NCBI GenBank assembly: GCA_030434245.1
Contig: JAUISX010000001.1
Span: forward strand, 434,001-498,000
Length of the DNA: 64,000 nucleotides
Direction: 5' to 3'
DNA from: Porphyromonadaceae bacterium W3.11
GTDB lineage: Bacteria > Bacteroidota > Bacteroidia > Bacteroidales > Porphyromonadaceae
This document shows, one piece after another, positions 27,906 through 36,983 of the stretch (position 1 is its first letter; each line of letters opens with the position of its first letter). Both the position numbers and the translations under genes were made by a program. The notes below the pieces were generated by a model that made no database searches, was not told where the DNA came from, and worked only from the letters and a program-made list of their open reading frames with translations.

Positions 27906-27936
27906 TTTGCTGATCAAAATTCTTTTTGTAACTTTG
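27906..27936 (+). promoter_or_regulatory. Promoter of the tRNA-Tyr/Gly/Thr cluster
   Basis: Textbook Bacteroidota arrangement: TTTG at 27906-27909, a 19-base spacer, then TAACTTTG at 27929-27936. The first tRNA begins 35 bases downstream. Confidence 0.8.
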
Positions 27937-27971
27937 CCACCGATCCCATAAATGGGAACAATAAAAAGAAT

Positions 27972-28054
27972 GGGCAGTTACCAAAGTGGCCAACTGGGGC
28001 TGACTGTAACTCAGCTGTCTTTCGACTTCGGTGGTTCGAATCCATCACTGCCCA
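27972..28054 (+). tRNA. tRNA-Tyr (anticodon GTA)
   Basis: Acceptor arms GGGCAGT and ACTGCCC pair fully, with discriminator A. The anticodon loop contains GTA between the paired arms CTGACT and the following AGCTC region. The length of 83 bases reflects the long variable arm expected for bacterial tRNA-Tyr. The T arm shows GGTTCGAATCC. It leads the cluster Tyr-Gly-Thr-tuf. Confidence 0.95.
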
Positions 28055-28070
28055 CACTTTTTTAAATCAT

Positions 28071-28143
28071 GCGGAAGTAGCTCAGTTGATAGAGCATCAG
28101 CCTTCCAAGCTGAGGGTCGCGGGTTTGAGCCCCGTCTTCCGCT
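28071..28143 (+). tRNA. tRNA-Gly (anticodon TCC)
   Basis: Acceptor arms GCGGAAG and CTTCCGC pair perfectly. The anticodon stem TCAGC/GCTGA encloses the loop CTTCCAA with anticodon TCC. The T arm reads GGGTTTGAGCCCC. Length is 73 bases. It lies 16 bases after tRNA-Tyr. Confidence 0.95.
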
Positions 28144-28148
28144 CTAAC

Positions 28149-28220
<72 letters not shown>

Positions 28221-28245
28221 CAGAAATATGAAATATGCTCTAAGA

Positions 28246-28277
28246 TTTGGTTATCACAGGCATTTTTCATATATTTG
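28246..28277 (+). promoter_or_regulatory. Separate promoter for tuf
   Basis: TTTG at 28246-28249, a 20-base spacer, and TATATTTG at 28270-28277 match the Bacteroidota consensus. This lies between tRNA-Thr and tuf, so tuf can be transcribed without the tRNAs as well as by read-through. Confidence 0.65.
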
Positions 28278-28323
28278 GGGATTAAATATTATAAACACAA
28301 CTATATTTTATTGTTATTAGACT

Positions 28324-29511
28324 ATGGCAAAAGAACATTACGACAGATCGAAACCTCACGTAAACATTGGTACGATCGGCCACGTAGACCACGGTAAGAC
28401 TACTCTTACTGCTGCGATTACTACTGTGCTAGCAAGAGACGGACATACAGAATTACGCTCTTACGACTCAATTGACAACGCTCCTGAAGAAAAGGAAAGA
28501 GGTATTACTATCAATACTTCACACGTTGAGTACCAAACAGCTAACCGCCACTATGCACACGTTGACTGCCCAGGACACGCCGACTATGTAAAGAACATGG
28601 TAACTGGTGCTGCTCAGATGGACGGTGCTATTATCGTAGTGGCTGCAACTGATGGTCCTATGCCACAGACTCGTGAGCACATCCTTCTAGCTCGTCAGGT
28701 AAACGTACCTCGTCTTGTTGTATTCATGAACAAGTGCGATATGGTAGATGACGAAGAGATGCTAGAACTTGTAGAAATGGAGATCCGTGAGCTTCTTTCA
28801 TTCTACGACTTCGATGGCGACAACACTCCAGTTATCCAGGGTTCTGCTCTTGGTGCACTTAACGGAGAAGAGAAATGGGAAGAAAGTGTTCGTAAGCTAA
28901 TGGATGCTGTTGACGAATGGATCCCAATTCCACCTCGTGCTGTAGATAAGGACTTCCTAATGCCAGTAGAGGACGTATTCTCAATCACTGGTCGTGGTAC
29001 AGTAGCAACTGGTCGTATCGAAACAGGTGTTGTTCACACAGGTGATGAAGTACAGATCATCGGTCTTGGTGCTGAGAAGACTAAGTCAGTTGTAACTGGT
29101 GTTGAGATGTTCCGTAAGATTCTTGACGAAGGTCAAGCTGGTGACAACGTAGGTCTACTTCTTCGTGGTATTGACAAGGACGATATCAAGCGTGGTATGG
29201 TTATCTGTAAGCCAGGTAGCGTTAAGCCTCACTCAAAATTCAAGGCAGAGGTTTACGTACTTAAGAAAGAAGAAGGTGGTCGTCACACTCCATTCCGTAA
29301 CAAGTACCGTCCACAGTTCTTTATTCGTACTCTAGACGTAACCGGTGAAATCACTCTTCCAGAAGGTCAGGAAATTGTGATGCCAGGTGACAACGTAACA
29401 ATTTCAGTAGAACTAATCTACCCTGTAGCATGTAGCCTAGGTCTTCGTTTCGCAATCCGCGAAGGAGGTCGTACAGTAGGTGCAGGTCAGATCACTGAAC
29501 TACTTGACTAA
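28324..29511 (+). CDS. tuf: Elongation factor Tu
   Basis: GTPase that delivers aminoacyl-tRNA to the ribosome. G1 is GHVDHGKT at residues about 18-25, G3 DCPGHADY, and G4 NKCD. Domain 2 begins around [18 protein letters not shown] and domain 3 carries the aminoacyl-tRNA-binding surface. At 395 residues it is normal. Codon use is strongly biased towards a few codons (for example GTA/GTT, CGT, GGT), as expected of a highly expressed gene. It lies between tRNA-Thr and tRNA-Trp in the classical tuf-secE-nusG arrangement. Confidence 0.99.
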   Translation: MAKEHYDRSKPHVNIGTIGHVDHGKTTLTAAITTVLARDGHTELRSYDSIDNAPEEKERGITINTSHVEYQTANRHYAHVDCPGHADYVKNMVTGAAQMDGAIIVVAATDGPMPQTREHILLARQVNVPRLVVFMNKCDMVDDEEMLELVEMEIRELLSFYDFDGDNTPVIQGSALGALNGEEKWEESVRKLMDAVDEWIPIPPRAVDKDFLMPVEDVFSITGRGTVATGRIETGVVHTGDEVQIIGLGAEKTKSVVTGVEMFRKILDEGQAGDNVGLLLRGIDKDDIKRGMVICKPGSVKPHSKFKAEVYVLKKEEGGRHTPFRNKYRPQFFIRTLDVTGEITLPEGQEIVMPGDNVTISVELIYPVACSLGLRFAIREGGRTVGAGQITELLD

Positions 29512-29555
29512 TAAAATCTAATTCAAAGGGTCTCATCCCCTAGAATTATAAGAAT

Positions 29556-29597
29556 AAGTGATGAGGTACGAAGATTATATCCTCGCCCTCATCACTT
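29556..29597 (+). terminator. Hairpin between tuf and tRNA-Trp
   Basis: AAGTGATGAGG and CCTCATCACTT form a perfect 11-bp stem with a 20-base loop. There is no long T-run (TATAAA follows) and tRNA-Trp starts 5 bases later, so it may be an RNA processing site or weak terminator. Confidence 0.55.
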
Positions 29598-29602
29598 TAT
29601 AA

Positions 29603-29675
29603 ACGGGCATAGCTCAGCTGGTAGAGCACTGGTCTCCAAAACCAGGTGTCGAGAGTTCGAATCTTTCTGCCCGTG
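29603..29675 (+). tRNA. tRNA-Trp (anticodon CCA)
   Basis: Acceptor arms ACGGGCA and TGCCCGT pair perfectly, with discriminator G as expected for Trp. The anticodon stem is CTGGT/ACCAG and the loop CTCCAAA carries CCA. The D arm is AGCTCAGCTGGTAGAGC and the T arm GAGAGTTCGAATCTTTC. Length is 73 bases. tRNA-Trp between tuf and secE is a common bacterial order. Confidence 0.96.
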
Positions 29676-29688
29676 CAAGAGAAATCAT

Positions 29689-29733
29689 AAGGAACCCTTT
29701 GGGAGGGTGTAAATTCCCTTCCAAAGGTTTCTT
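29689..29733 (+). terminator. Imperfect hairpin after tRNA-Trp
   Basis: AAGGAACCCTTTGGGAGGG and CCCTTCCAAAGGTTTCTT pair with a bulge and a few G-U pairs, followed by TT and A-rich sequence. It could reduce read-through into secE or mark 3' processing of the tRNA. Confidence 0.5.
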
Positions 29734-29833
29734 TACAAATTAAGATAGTAATGGAAATCATTATTTCGTAAGGGTAGTCTAAAACATAGATTACATGAAA
29801 TAAAGGTTTTACAAACAAACAATAAAAGGTTTT

Positions 29834-30058
29834 ATGGCTAACCCTAAGAAGAAAGACAATTTCTTTGTAAGACTAGGTTCTTACGCTAGCGAGTGCTACA
29901 AAGAACTTCGCTATAAGGTGACTTGGCCTACCCAGAAAGAACTTTCAAACAGTGCAGTGCTAGTACTAGTTGCTTCCCTAGTCATGTCACTGTTTATTTT
30001 CTTGGTAGACAAAGCGTTCGAATTTATCGTTACAGGTATATACCGCACTCTTATCTAA
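29834..30058 (+). CDS. secE: Preprotein translocase subunit SecE
   Basis: Small SecYEG subunit that clamps SecY. At 74 residues it is the short form: a cytoplasmic amphipathic N-terminus with the conserved ELRYKVTWPTQKEL stretch (residues about 24-37) and a single transmembrane helix (about 40-65). It is followed by nusG after 44 bases, the standard order. Confidence 0.95.
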   Translation: MANPKKKDNFFVRLGSYASECYKELRYKVTWPTQKELSNSAVLVLVASLVMSLFIFLVDKAFEFIVTGIYRTLI

Positions 30059-30102
30059 TACGGATATAGGTAATTATCGTAAGGAAGTAAGTTTATTTAG
30101 TA

Positions 30103-30666
30103 ATGAGCAATAAGGATATGAAATACTACGTCCTCCGTACAATAACGGGCAAAGAAAAGGATGTAGAGGAATACATAGAGGGTATGCGTGATGCAGTCCC
30201 TGTATTAAAGGAAAATGTGGGAGAAATATTGATTCCTATGGAAACCTATTATCAACTCAATAAGAGTGCTAAGGGTGGCCGTGTGGAACGCACTCGTCCA
30301 TATTATTCTGGATATGTGTTCGTACAAGCAGATTTGGTCGGTGAGACAAAGTTTACACTTCGTCGCATCCCCAATGTACTTGGTTTCCTAGGCTCTGAAG
30401 ATGATCCTACACCTCTCTCAACAGAGGACGTAGAGCAGATGAAGAGTGTTGCTGATAAACTAAGTGATACACCTGACGATGGTGAACTATCATTCCACGA
30501 AGGAGAACGAGTAAAAGTAACTTACGGGCCATTCTCAGGTTTCTTTGGTGAAATTACTGAGGTTTTAGATGATCGTAAGAAGCTTAAAATACTTGTTAAA
30601 GTATTCGGGCGTGAGACATCGATGGAAGTTGACTTTATTCAAGTGGAAAAGGAGAGCATGCCATAA
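30103..30666 (+). CDS. nusG: Transcription termination/antitermination protein NusG
   Basis: RNA polymerase-associated factor. The NGN domain occupies about residues 5-110 (YYVLRTITGKEKDVEEY, YSGYVFVQADL, IPNVLGFLG), followed by a KOW domain with FHEGERVKVTYGPFSGFFG near residue 135. The 187 residues fit the family. It lies between secE and rplK, with 166 bases before rplK. Confidence 0.97.
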   Translation: MSNKDMKYYVLRTITGKEKDVEEYIEGMRDAVPVLKENVGEILIPMETYYQLNKSAKGGRVERTRPYYSGYVFVQADLVGETKFTLRRIPNVLGFLGSEDDPTPLSTEDVEQMKSVADKLSDTPDDGELSFHEGERVKVTYGPFSGFFGEITEVLDDRKKLKILVKVFGRETSMEVDFIQVEKESMP

Positions 30667-30675
30667 CTTTACCCA

Positions 30676-30746
30676 CCTCTAGGATATAGAGGACCTCGTT
30701 TTCTTGTTGTAAATGCAAAAATTGTTACGACTTGTGCATATACAAG
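30676..30746 (+). promoter_or_regulatory. Leader hairpins upstream of rplK
   Basis: Two small stems lie in the 166-base nusG-rplK gap: CCTCTA-GGATA-TAGAGG at 30676-30692 and CTTGT-GCATAT-ACAAG at 30731-30746. Neither has a T-tail. An L1-binding autoregulatory leader is commonly found before rplK-rplA, but I cannot show that these stems are it. Confidence 0.3.
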
Positions 30747-30832
30747 ATTAATGCTGAATAAGAAAATAAAGGGGTAAGTGCTCGACTGAACTTCATCACA
30801 AAATTATTAACACTTTAAATGTTTAATTAATC

Positions 30833-31279
30833 ATGGCAAAAGAAATTGCTGGACAACTTAAACTGCAAATCAAAGGTGGTGCGGCTAATCCGTCCCCTCC
30901 GGTTGGTCCTGCACTTGGTGCAAAAGGGATCAACATTATGGACTTTTGCAAGCAATTTAACGCCAGAACCCAAGATCAGGCTGGGAAAGTTTTACCTGTA
31001 ATAATTACATATTACAGCGATAAGTCTTTTGACTTTATCGTAAAAACACCTCCTGTGGCTGTTCAACTTCTGGAGATCTCTAAGAAAAAATCAGGTAGTG
31101 CAGAACCAAATCGTAAGAAAGTAGCGACCATTACATGGGATGATGTTAAGACGATCGCAGAAGCAAAAATGGTAGACCTAAACTGCTTCACTATAGCAAG
31201 TGCTATGAGGTTAGTTGCAGGGACTGCTAGGAGTATGGGTATTTCTATTAAAGGGGCTTTCCCGGAAAATGTTGAATAA
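30833..31279 (+). CDS. rplK: 50S ribosomal protein L11
   Basis: Ribosomal protein of the GTPase-associated centre. Recognised by the N-terminal stretch [20 protein letters not shown] and the C-terminal rRNA-binding end with [12 protein letters not shown]. At 148 residues it is normal. First gene of rplKAJL, 17 bases before rplA. Confidence 0.98.
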   Translation: MAKEIAGQLKLQIKGGAANPSPPVGPALGAKGINIMDFCKQFNARTQDQAGKVLPVIITYYSDKSFDFIVKTPPVAVQLLEISKKKSGSAEPNRKKVATITWDDVKTIAEAKMVDLNCFTIASAMRLVAGTARSMGISIKGAFPENVE

Positions 31280-31296
31280 AAAACAATCGATTTATT

Positions 31297-31995
31297 ATGA
31301 GTAAACTAACGAAAAATAAAAAGTTAGCTTTGAGTAAGGTCGAGCCGGGGAAACTATATACACTTACGGAAGCTTCAGCTCTTGTAAAAGAGATCACAAC
31401 AACTAAGTTTGATGCTTCTGTAGATATAGATATCCGTCTCGGTGTAGATCCAAGAAAAGCTAACCAAATGGTACGTGGTGTTGTATCACTACCACACGGA
31501 ACAGGAAAGGAAACTAGGGTACTGGTGCTCTGTACTGCTGACAAAGAGACTGAAGCACAAGAAGCTGGTGCTGACTATGTAGGACTTGATGAATACATTG
31601 AGAAGATCAAAGGTGGCTGGACCGACGTGGACGTTATCATTACCATGCCTAGCGTTATGGGAAAGATAGGTGCACTTGGTAGAGTTCTTGGTCCTCGTGG
31701 ACTTATGCCTAACCCAAAAAGTGGAACCGTTACTAACGAAATTGGTAACGCGGTACGTGAGGTTAAGCAAGGTAAGATCGACTTTAAGGTTGATAAAGCT
31801 GGAATTATACACGCATCAGTTGGTAAGATTTCTTTCCCTGCTGAAAAGATCCGTGATAATGCACGTGAATTTATCAACACAATCGTGAAACTTAAGCCTA
31901 CTGCTGCGAAGGGTACTTATATTAAGAGTATTTTCTTATCAAGTACTATGAGCCTTGGTATCAAGGTGGATCCTCGCTCTTTTGTTGGAGAATAA
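31297..31995 (+). CDS. rplA: 50S ribosomal protein L1
   Basis: L1-stalk protein, often also the translational repressor of its own operon. The conserved motif [12 protein letters not shown] is near residue 128 and the C-terminal [17 protein letters not shown] stretch is present. Length is 232 residues. Lies between rplK and rplJ. Confidence 0.98.
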   Translation: MSKLTKNKKLALSKVEPGKLYTLTEASALVKEITTTKFDASVDIDIRLGVDPRKANQMVRGVVSLPHGTGKETRVLVLCTADKETEAQEAGADYVGLDEYIEKIKGGWTDVDVIITMPSVMGKIGALGRVLGPRGLMPNPKSGTVTNEIGNAVREVKQGKIDFKVDKAGIIHASVGKISFPAEKIRDNAREFINTIVKLKPTAAKGTYIKSIFLSSTMSLGIKVDPRSFVGE

Positions 31996-32031
31996 TAATT
32001 CAGAGAAAAAGAAAAAAAGGATTCAATTAGT

Positions 32032-32580
32032 ATGAAGAAAGAACTTAAAACAACAGTGGTTAACCAATTGGTTGAGTTAGTAGAACAATATCCAAACTTC
32101 TACCTAACTGACATCGAGGGACTAACTGCTGATAAGACAAGTGCACTGCGTAAGGAGTGCTTCAAAAGTGACGTAAAATTGGTAGTGGTGAAGAACACTC
32201 TTATGAGAATCGCACTAAGCCAAGTAAACGATGAAGCATACTCCCCACTATATGACACCTTGAAAGGAAATACTGCGGTAATGTTTGCTGAAACAGCAAA
32301 TGCACCTGCAAAGCTAATCAAGGCCTTTATTAAAGAGAACAAACCTGAGGATGAAACTCAAAAAGCAAAACCAGAACTTAAAGGTGCCTACGTACAAGAA
32401 GGCATTTACCTTGGTCCTGAGAAGCTAGAAGAGTTGGTTACTATCAAGAGCAAGGAAGAACTTATCGGAGATATCCTTGGTATGCTTGAAGGACCTATCC
32501 AAAGCGTCGTTTCGCAGCTTGCTTCAGCTGGTGGTACTATCCACGGTCTGCTGGATGCAATTGAAGAAAAGAACAACTAA
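32032..32580 (+). CDS. rplJ: 50S ribosomal protein L10
   Basis: Stalk-base protein that anchors L7/L12 dimers through its C-terminal helix (here SVVSQLASAGGTIHGLLDAI). The N-terminal RNA-binding part includes LRKECFKSDVKLVVVKNTLM. At 182 residues it is normal. Sits 36 bases after rplA and 69 before rplL. Confidence 0.97.
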   Translation: MKKELKTTVVNQLVELVEQYPNFYLTDIEGLTADKTSALRKECFKSDVKLVVVKNTLMRIALSQVNDEAYSPLYDTLKGNTAVMFAETANAPAKLIKAFIKENKPEDETQKAKPELKGAYVQEGIYLGPEKLEELVTIKSKEELIGDILGMLEGPIQSVVSQLASAGGTIHGLLDAIEEKNN

Positions 32581-32649
32581 TATTTAGTTGTCCTACAAAA
32601 AAAGAGATTTTTCAAAAAAGTATATAACACAAATAATATATATAACAAC

Positions 32650-33024
32650 ATGGCAGATATCAAAGCTATTGCTGAACAACTAGTGAACCTTACTGTAATT
32701 GAAGTAACAGAACTTAAGAACATTCTTAAGGATGAATATGGTATTGAACCAGCTGCTGCTGCAGTTGCAGTTGCAGGTCCTGCTGCTGGCGGTGAAGGTG
32801 CTGCAGAAGAGAAGAGCACATTTGATGTAGTTCTTAAGGCTGCAGGTGGTGCTAAACTACAAGTAGTAAAGGCTGTTAAGGAACACATGGGCCTTGGTCT
32901 TAAAGAAGCTAAGGAACTAGTAGATGCAGCTCCAAGTAAACTTAAGGAAGGCGTAGACAAAGCTGAAGCTGATGCACTTAAGGCTGTCCTCGAAGAGGCT
33001 GGTGCTGAAGTAGAAATAGCGTAA
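32650..33024 (+). CDS. rplL: 50S ribosomal protein L7/L12
   Basis: Mobile stalk protein that recruits translation factors. The N-terminal dimerisation helix is followed by an Ala/Gly-rich hinge (residues about 37-57) and the conserved C-terminal domain ([33 protein letters not shown]). At 124 residues it is normal. It is followed by a strong terminator-like hairpin before rpoB. Confidence 0.98.
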   Translation: MADIKAIAEQLVNLTVIEVTELKNILKDEYGIEPAAAAVAVAGPAAGGEGAAEEKSTFDVVLKAAGGAKLQVVKAVKEHMGLGLKEAKELVDAAPSKLKEGVDKAEADALKAVLEEAGAEVEIA

Positions 33025-33061
33025 GCTTGTAACTGTGCCTCCTGTAGATAATACAGGTGAT

Positions 33062-33099
33062 GGTTAAGGACCCACGATATAGTGGGTCTTTAACCTTTT
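33062..33099 (+). terminator. Terminator/attenuator between rplL and rpoB
   Basis: GGTTAAGGACCCAC and GTGGGTCTTTAACC form a 14-bp stem (one G-U) with a 6-base loop, followed by TTTTC and, further on, a second T-run. A smaller stem CCTGTA-GATAA-TACAGG lies just before it at 33041-33057. Partial termination here would keep rpoBC expression below that of the ribosomal genes, as known from other bacteria. Confidence 0.8.
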
Positions 33100-33137
33100 C
33101 GTGTCTTTTTCCCTAAATTCGGCTTTTAAGGTTTTTT

Positions 33138-36100
33138 ATGTCCAATAATAATAACAAACAAAGAGTAAACTTCGCTGCCATCAAGAACCCTCTGGATTAC
33201 CCAGATTTCTTAGACATCCAACTGCAATCATTCAAGGATTTCATGCAATTGGATACACCCTCGGACAAGCGTAAGAATGAGGGACTCTATAAGGTATTTA
33301 TGGAGAACTTCCCGATCCAAGATACTCGTAATAACTTCGTCCTAGAGTTTCTTGATTATTTTATAGATCCACCACGCTACTCACTCGATGAGTGCTTAAT
33401 ACGTGGGCTGACATATAATGTCCCTCTAAAAGCCAAGATGAAGCTTTACTGTACGGATCCAGAACATGAGGATTTCGATACCTCTGTCATGGATGTGTAT
33501 CTAGGACAGATCCCGTACATGACTCCATCAGGTACCTTTATCATCAATGGTGCTGAACGAGTGGTGGTATCTCAGATGCACCGCTCTCCTGGTGTATTCT
33601 TTAGTGAGAGTGTACACAACAATGGAACAAAGCTATTCTCAGCTAGGGTAATTCCATTTAAAGGGTCATGGATAGAATTTGCAACAGACATTAATAATGT
33701 CATGTATGCATACATTGACCGTAAGAAGAAGCTTCCGGTCACAACATTACTTCGTGCCATAGGCTACGAGAGTGACAAGGATATTCTTAATCTATTTGGT
33801 ATAGCTGAAGAGGTCAAAGTTAGTAAGTCTAACTTGAAAAAGAACCTGGGCAGGAAGATTGCTGCCCGCGTCTTGAATAGCTGGATTGAAGACCTCGTTG
33901 ATGAAGAAACAGGTGAAGTCGTTTCTCTAGAAAGATACGAAGTAGTGGTTGATAGAGATGAGGAACTGACTGAGGAGAACTCAGAACTCATACTTGATTC
34001 AGGCACAAAAAACATTCTGCTACTTAAAGATGCAGAAAATGGTCTGGACTATAGCGTTATTACCAATACGCTTCAAAAAGACCCTTCAAACTCACAAAAA
34101 GAGGCTGCATATCATATTTATAAACAGCTAAGAAGTCAAGATCCAGTAGATGAAAACTCTGCGATGGAAGTAATCAATAATCTTTTCTTCTCCGAAAAGA
34201 GATATGATCTTGGCGATGTGGGGAGGTATAGAATTAATAAGAAGCTAAAATTAGAAATTAATGAGGACGTAAAGGTTCTTACAAATGAGGATATTTCGGC
34301 TATCATTAAGTATCTAGTAGCTCTTAAAAACGAAAAAGAGACGGTTGATGATATCGACCACTTAAGTAATAGACGTGTAAGAACTGTAGGAGAACAACTG
34401 TATCAACAATTTGGTATAGGGCTTTCTCGTATGGCACGAACCGTTCGTGAAAGGATGAATGTTCGTGATAATGAAGTATTTACACCTGTAGATCTTATCA
34501 ATGCTAAAACGATCTCAAGTGTAGTTAACTCTTTCTTTGGGACAAATCCTCTTTCTCAGTTTATGGATCAGACCAATCCATTGGCTGAGATCACTCATAA
34601 ACGTAGATTATCAGCTCTAGGACCTGGTGGTATTAGTCGTGATCGTGCTGGTTTCGAAGTTCGTGACGTTCACTATACTCACTATGGCCGTCTGTGCCCT
34701 ATCGAAACTCCTGAAGGTCCAAATATTGGTCTAATTAGCTCTCTGTGCGTATATGCAAAGATAAATGAGCTAGGCTTCTTGTCAACTCCGTATCGTAAGG
34801 TAACGGATGGTAAAGTAGATTTCTCAGCATCTGGTGTTGAGTATTATACTGCAGAAGCGGAAGAAGATAAAACAGTTGCACAGGGTAATGCCCCACTTGA
34901 TGAAAATGGATATTTCACCAACTCTGCAGTGAAGTCACGCTACGGTTCTGACTTTCCAGTAGTGTCTCCTCAACAAGTGGATTTGATGGACGTGTCTCCA
35001 ATGCAGATCGCCTCTATTGCTGCTTCATTAATTCCGTTCCTAGAACATGATGACGCGAACCGTGCCCTCATGGGATCTAACATGATGCGTCAGGCTGTTC
35101 CTCTAATTCAAACTGATGCCCCAATTGTGGGAACTGGTTTGGAAGGATTATTAGTCAAGGACTCTAGGACACAGATTGTAGCAGAGAAGGAAGGCGTTGT
35201 TGAATTTGTTGATTCAACTGAGATTCACGTTCGCTATGATAGATCTGAAGAGGAGGAGTTTGTAAGCTTTGATGACAACTTAGTTGTGTATCATCTTCCA
35301 AAATGGCGTAAGACGAACCAGAGTACAACAATCGACCTTAAGCCAATTGTTAAAAGAGGAGACAAACTGAAGAAAGGTCAAATTCTTACTGAGGGTTATT
35401 CAACCCAAAATGGTGAGCTTGCTTTGGGACGTAACGTAACTGTAGCTTATATGCCTTGGAAGGGATATAACTATGAGGATGCTATCGTTCTTAGCGAAAG
35501 AATGGTCATGGAAGATTACTTTACATCTGTTCATGTCGATGAGTACAACCTAGAGGTTCGAGAAACCAAGAGAGGTATGGAAGAGCTCACAAGTGACATT
35601 CCTAATGTAAGTGAAGATGCCACTAAGGATCTTGACGAAAATGGAATCATCCGAGTAGGAGCTAGAGTTCATCCAGGAGACATACTTGTAGGTAAAATTA
35701 CTCCTAAGGGAGAAAGTGACCCTACTCCTGAGGAAAAACTACTTCATGCTATCTTTGGAGAAAAAGCAGGTGATGTTAAAGATGCCTCACTGAAAGCTAA
35801 CCCTTCTCTATCGGGAGTTGTGTACGATACACACCTATTCAGCCGTGCTGTAAAGGGTAAAAATGCTCGTGCGACAACACGGGAATTGAAAAAGAAACTT
35901 GAAGACGAGGAGGCTACTGCTAAAGAAGATCTTAAGAGCATCATGCTCTCTAAGCTATCTAAATTGACTAGCAGAAAAGTATGCCAAGGTATCACTGATT
36001 ACATGGGTGCCATTGTAGTAGCAGAAGGCGTTAAATTCACAACACCTCTCCTCGAGAATCTACAATATGAAGAAATTGAATTCACTAACTGGACCGATGA

Positions 36101-36950
36101 TGAGCATACTAATGAGCTTATTGGTCAATTACTTCGCAACTACCTAACTAAGTTGAAGAAGCTTGAGAGTGAGTTTAGGAGAAAGCAATTTGACGCAACC
36201 CTTGGGGATGAACTTCCTAATGGTATTATTCAGAATGCTAAGGTATTAATTGCCAAGAAAAGAAAGATTCAGGTGGGTGATAAGATGGCAGGACGTCACG
36301 GAAATAAGGGTATTGTTTCCCGTATTGTTCGCCGCGAGGATATGCCATTCCTTGAGGATGGGACTCCTGTAGATTTATGTCTAAACCCATTGGGTGTACC
36401 ATCACGTATGAACTTGGGACAGATTTTTGAAGCTGTCTTAGGTTGGGCTGGTAAGAAATTAGATATAAAATTCGCTACACCAATCTTTGATGGAGCTTCA
36501 CTAGATGATATTAACGCATGGACTGATAAAGCTGGCATCCCTCAATTTGGTAGAACATATCTATATGATGGAGAAACTGGTGAGCGTTTTGACCAGCCAG
36601 CTACAGTAGGAGTAACATACTTCTTAAAACTTGGGCACATGGTAGAGGACAAGATGCATGCTCGTTCGATTGGGCCATACTCACTTATCACGCAACAACC
36701 TCTTGGAGGTAAAGCTCAGTTCGGAGGTCAGCGTTTTGGAGAGATGGAAGTATGGGCACTCGAAGCCTATGGAGCCGCATACATTCTACAAGAAATACTT
36801 ACCATTAAGAGTGATGACGTAATTGGACGTTCAAGAGCATACGAAGCTATCGTAAAAGGCACACCAATGCCTACCCCTGGAATTCCAGAATCGCTTAACG
36901 TCCTACTAAACGAACTTAAGGGTCTAGGCCTTTGTTTCGAGCTTCAGTAA
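33138..36950 (+). CDS. rpoB: DNA-directed RNA polymerase subunit beta
   Basis: Catalytic-core subunit. The rifampicin-pocket region is readable near residues 475-520 ([32 protein letters not shown]). Other conserved blocks are [39 protein letters not shown], and, near the C-terminus, [20 protein letters not shown]. The rifampicin-contact residues look like the sensitive form. At 1270 residues it is normal for Bacteroidota. It lies 33 bases before rpoC and downstream of the rplL attenuator. Confidence 0.99.
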   Translation: MSNNNNKQRVNFAAIKNPLDYPDFLDIQLQSFKDFMQLDTPSDKRKNEGLYKVFMENFPIQDTRNNFVLEFLDYFIDPPRYSLDECLIRGLTYNVPLKAKMKLYCTDPEHEDFDTSVMDVYLGQIPYMTPSGTFIINGAERVVVSQMHRSPGVFFSESVHNNGTKLFSARVIPFKGSWIEFATDINNVMYAYIDRKKKLPVTTLLRAIGYESDKDILNLFGIAEEVKVSKSNLKKNLGRKIAARVLNSWIEDLVDEETGEVVSLERYEVVVDRDEELTEENSELILDSGTKNILLLKDAENGLDYSVITNTLQKDPSNSQKEAAYHIYKQLRSQDPVDENSAMEVINNLFFSEKRYDLGDVGRYRINKKLKLEINEDVKVLTNEDISAIIKYLVALKNEKETVDDIDHLSNRRVRTVGEQLYQQFGIGLSRMARTVRERMNVRDNEVFTPVDLINAKTISSVVNSFFGTNPLSQFMDQTNPLAEITHKRRLSALGPGGISRDRAGFEVRDVHYTHYGRLCPIETPEGPNIGLISSLCVYAKINELGFLSTPYRKVTDGKVDFSASGVEYYTAEAEEDKTVAQGNAPLDENGYFTNSAVKSRYGSDFPVVSPQQVDLMDVSPMQIASIAASLIPFLEHDDANRALMGSNMMRQAVPLIQTDAPIVGTGLEGLLVKDSRTQIVAEKEGVVEFVDSTEIHVRYDRSEEEEFVSFDDNLVVYHLPKWRKTNQSTTIDLKPIVKRGDKLKKGQILTEGYSTQNGELALGRNVTVAYMPWKGYNYEDAIVLSERMVMEDYFTSVHVDEYNLEVRETKRGMEELTSDIPNVSEDATKDLDENGIIRVGARVHPGDILVGKITPKGESDPTPEEKLLHAIFGEKAGDVKDASLKANPSLSGVVYDTHLFSRAVKGKNARATTRELKKKLEDEEATAKEDLKSIMLSKLSKLTSRKVCQGITDYMGAIVVAEGVKFTTPLLENLQYEEIEFTNWTDDEHTNELIGQLLRNYLTKLKKLESEFRRKQFDATLGDELPNGIIQNAKVLIAKKRKIQVGDKMAGRHGNKGIVSRIVRREDMPFLEDGTPVDLCLNPLGVPSRMNLGQIFEAVLGWAGKKLDIKFATPIFDGASLDDINAWTDKAGIPQFGRTYLYDGETGERFDQPATVGVTYFLKLGHMVEDKMHARSIGPYSLITQQPLGGKAQFGGQRFGEMEVWALEAYGAAYILQEILTIKSDDVIGRSRAYEAIVKGTPMPTPGIPESLNVLLNELKGLGLCFELQ

Positions 36951-36983
36951 TTTATACATAGCACCTTATTTCAATTTAGACAT

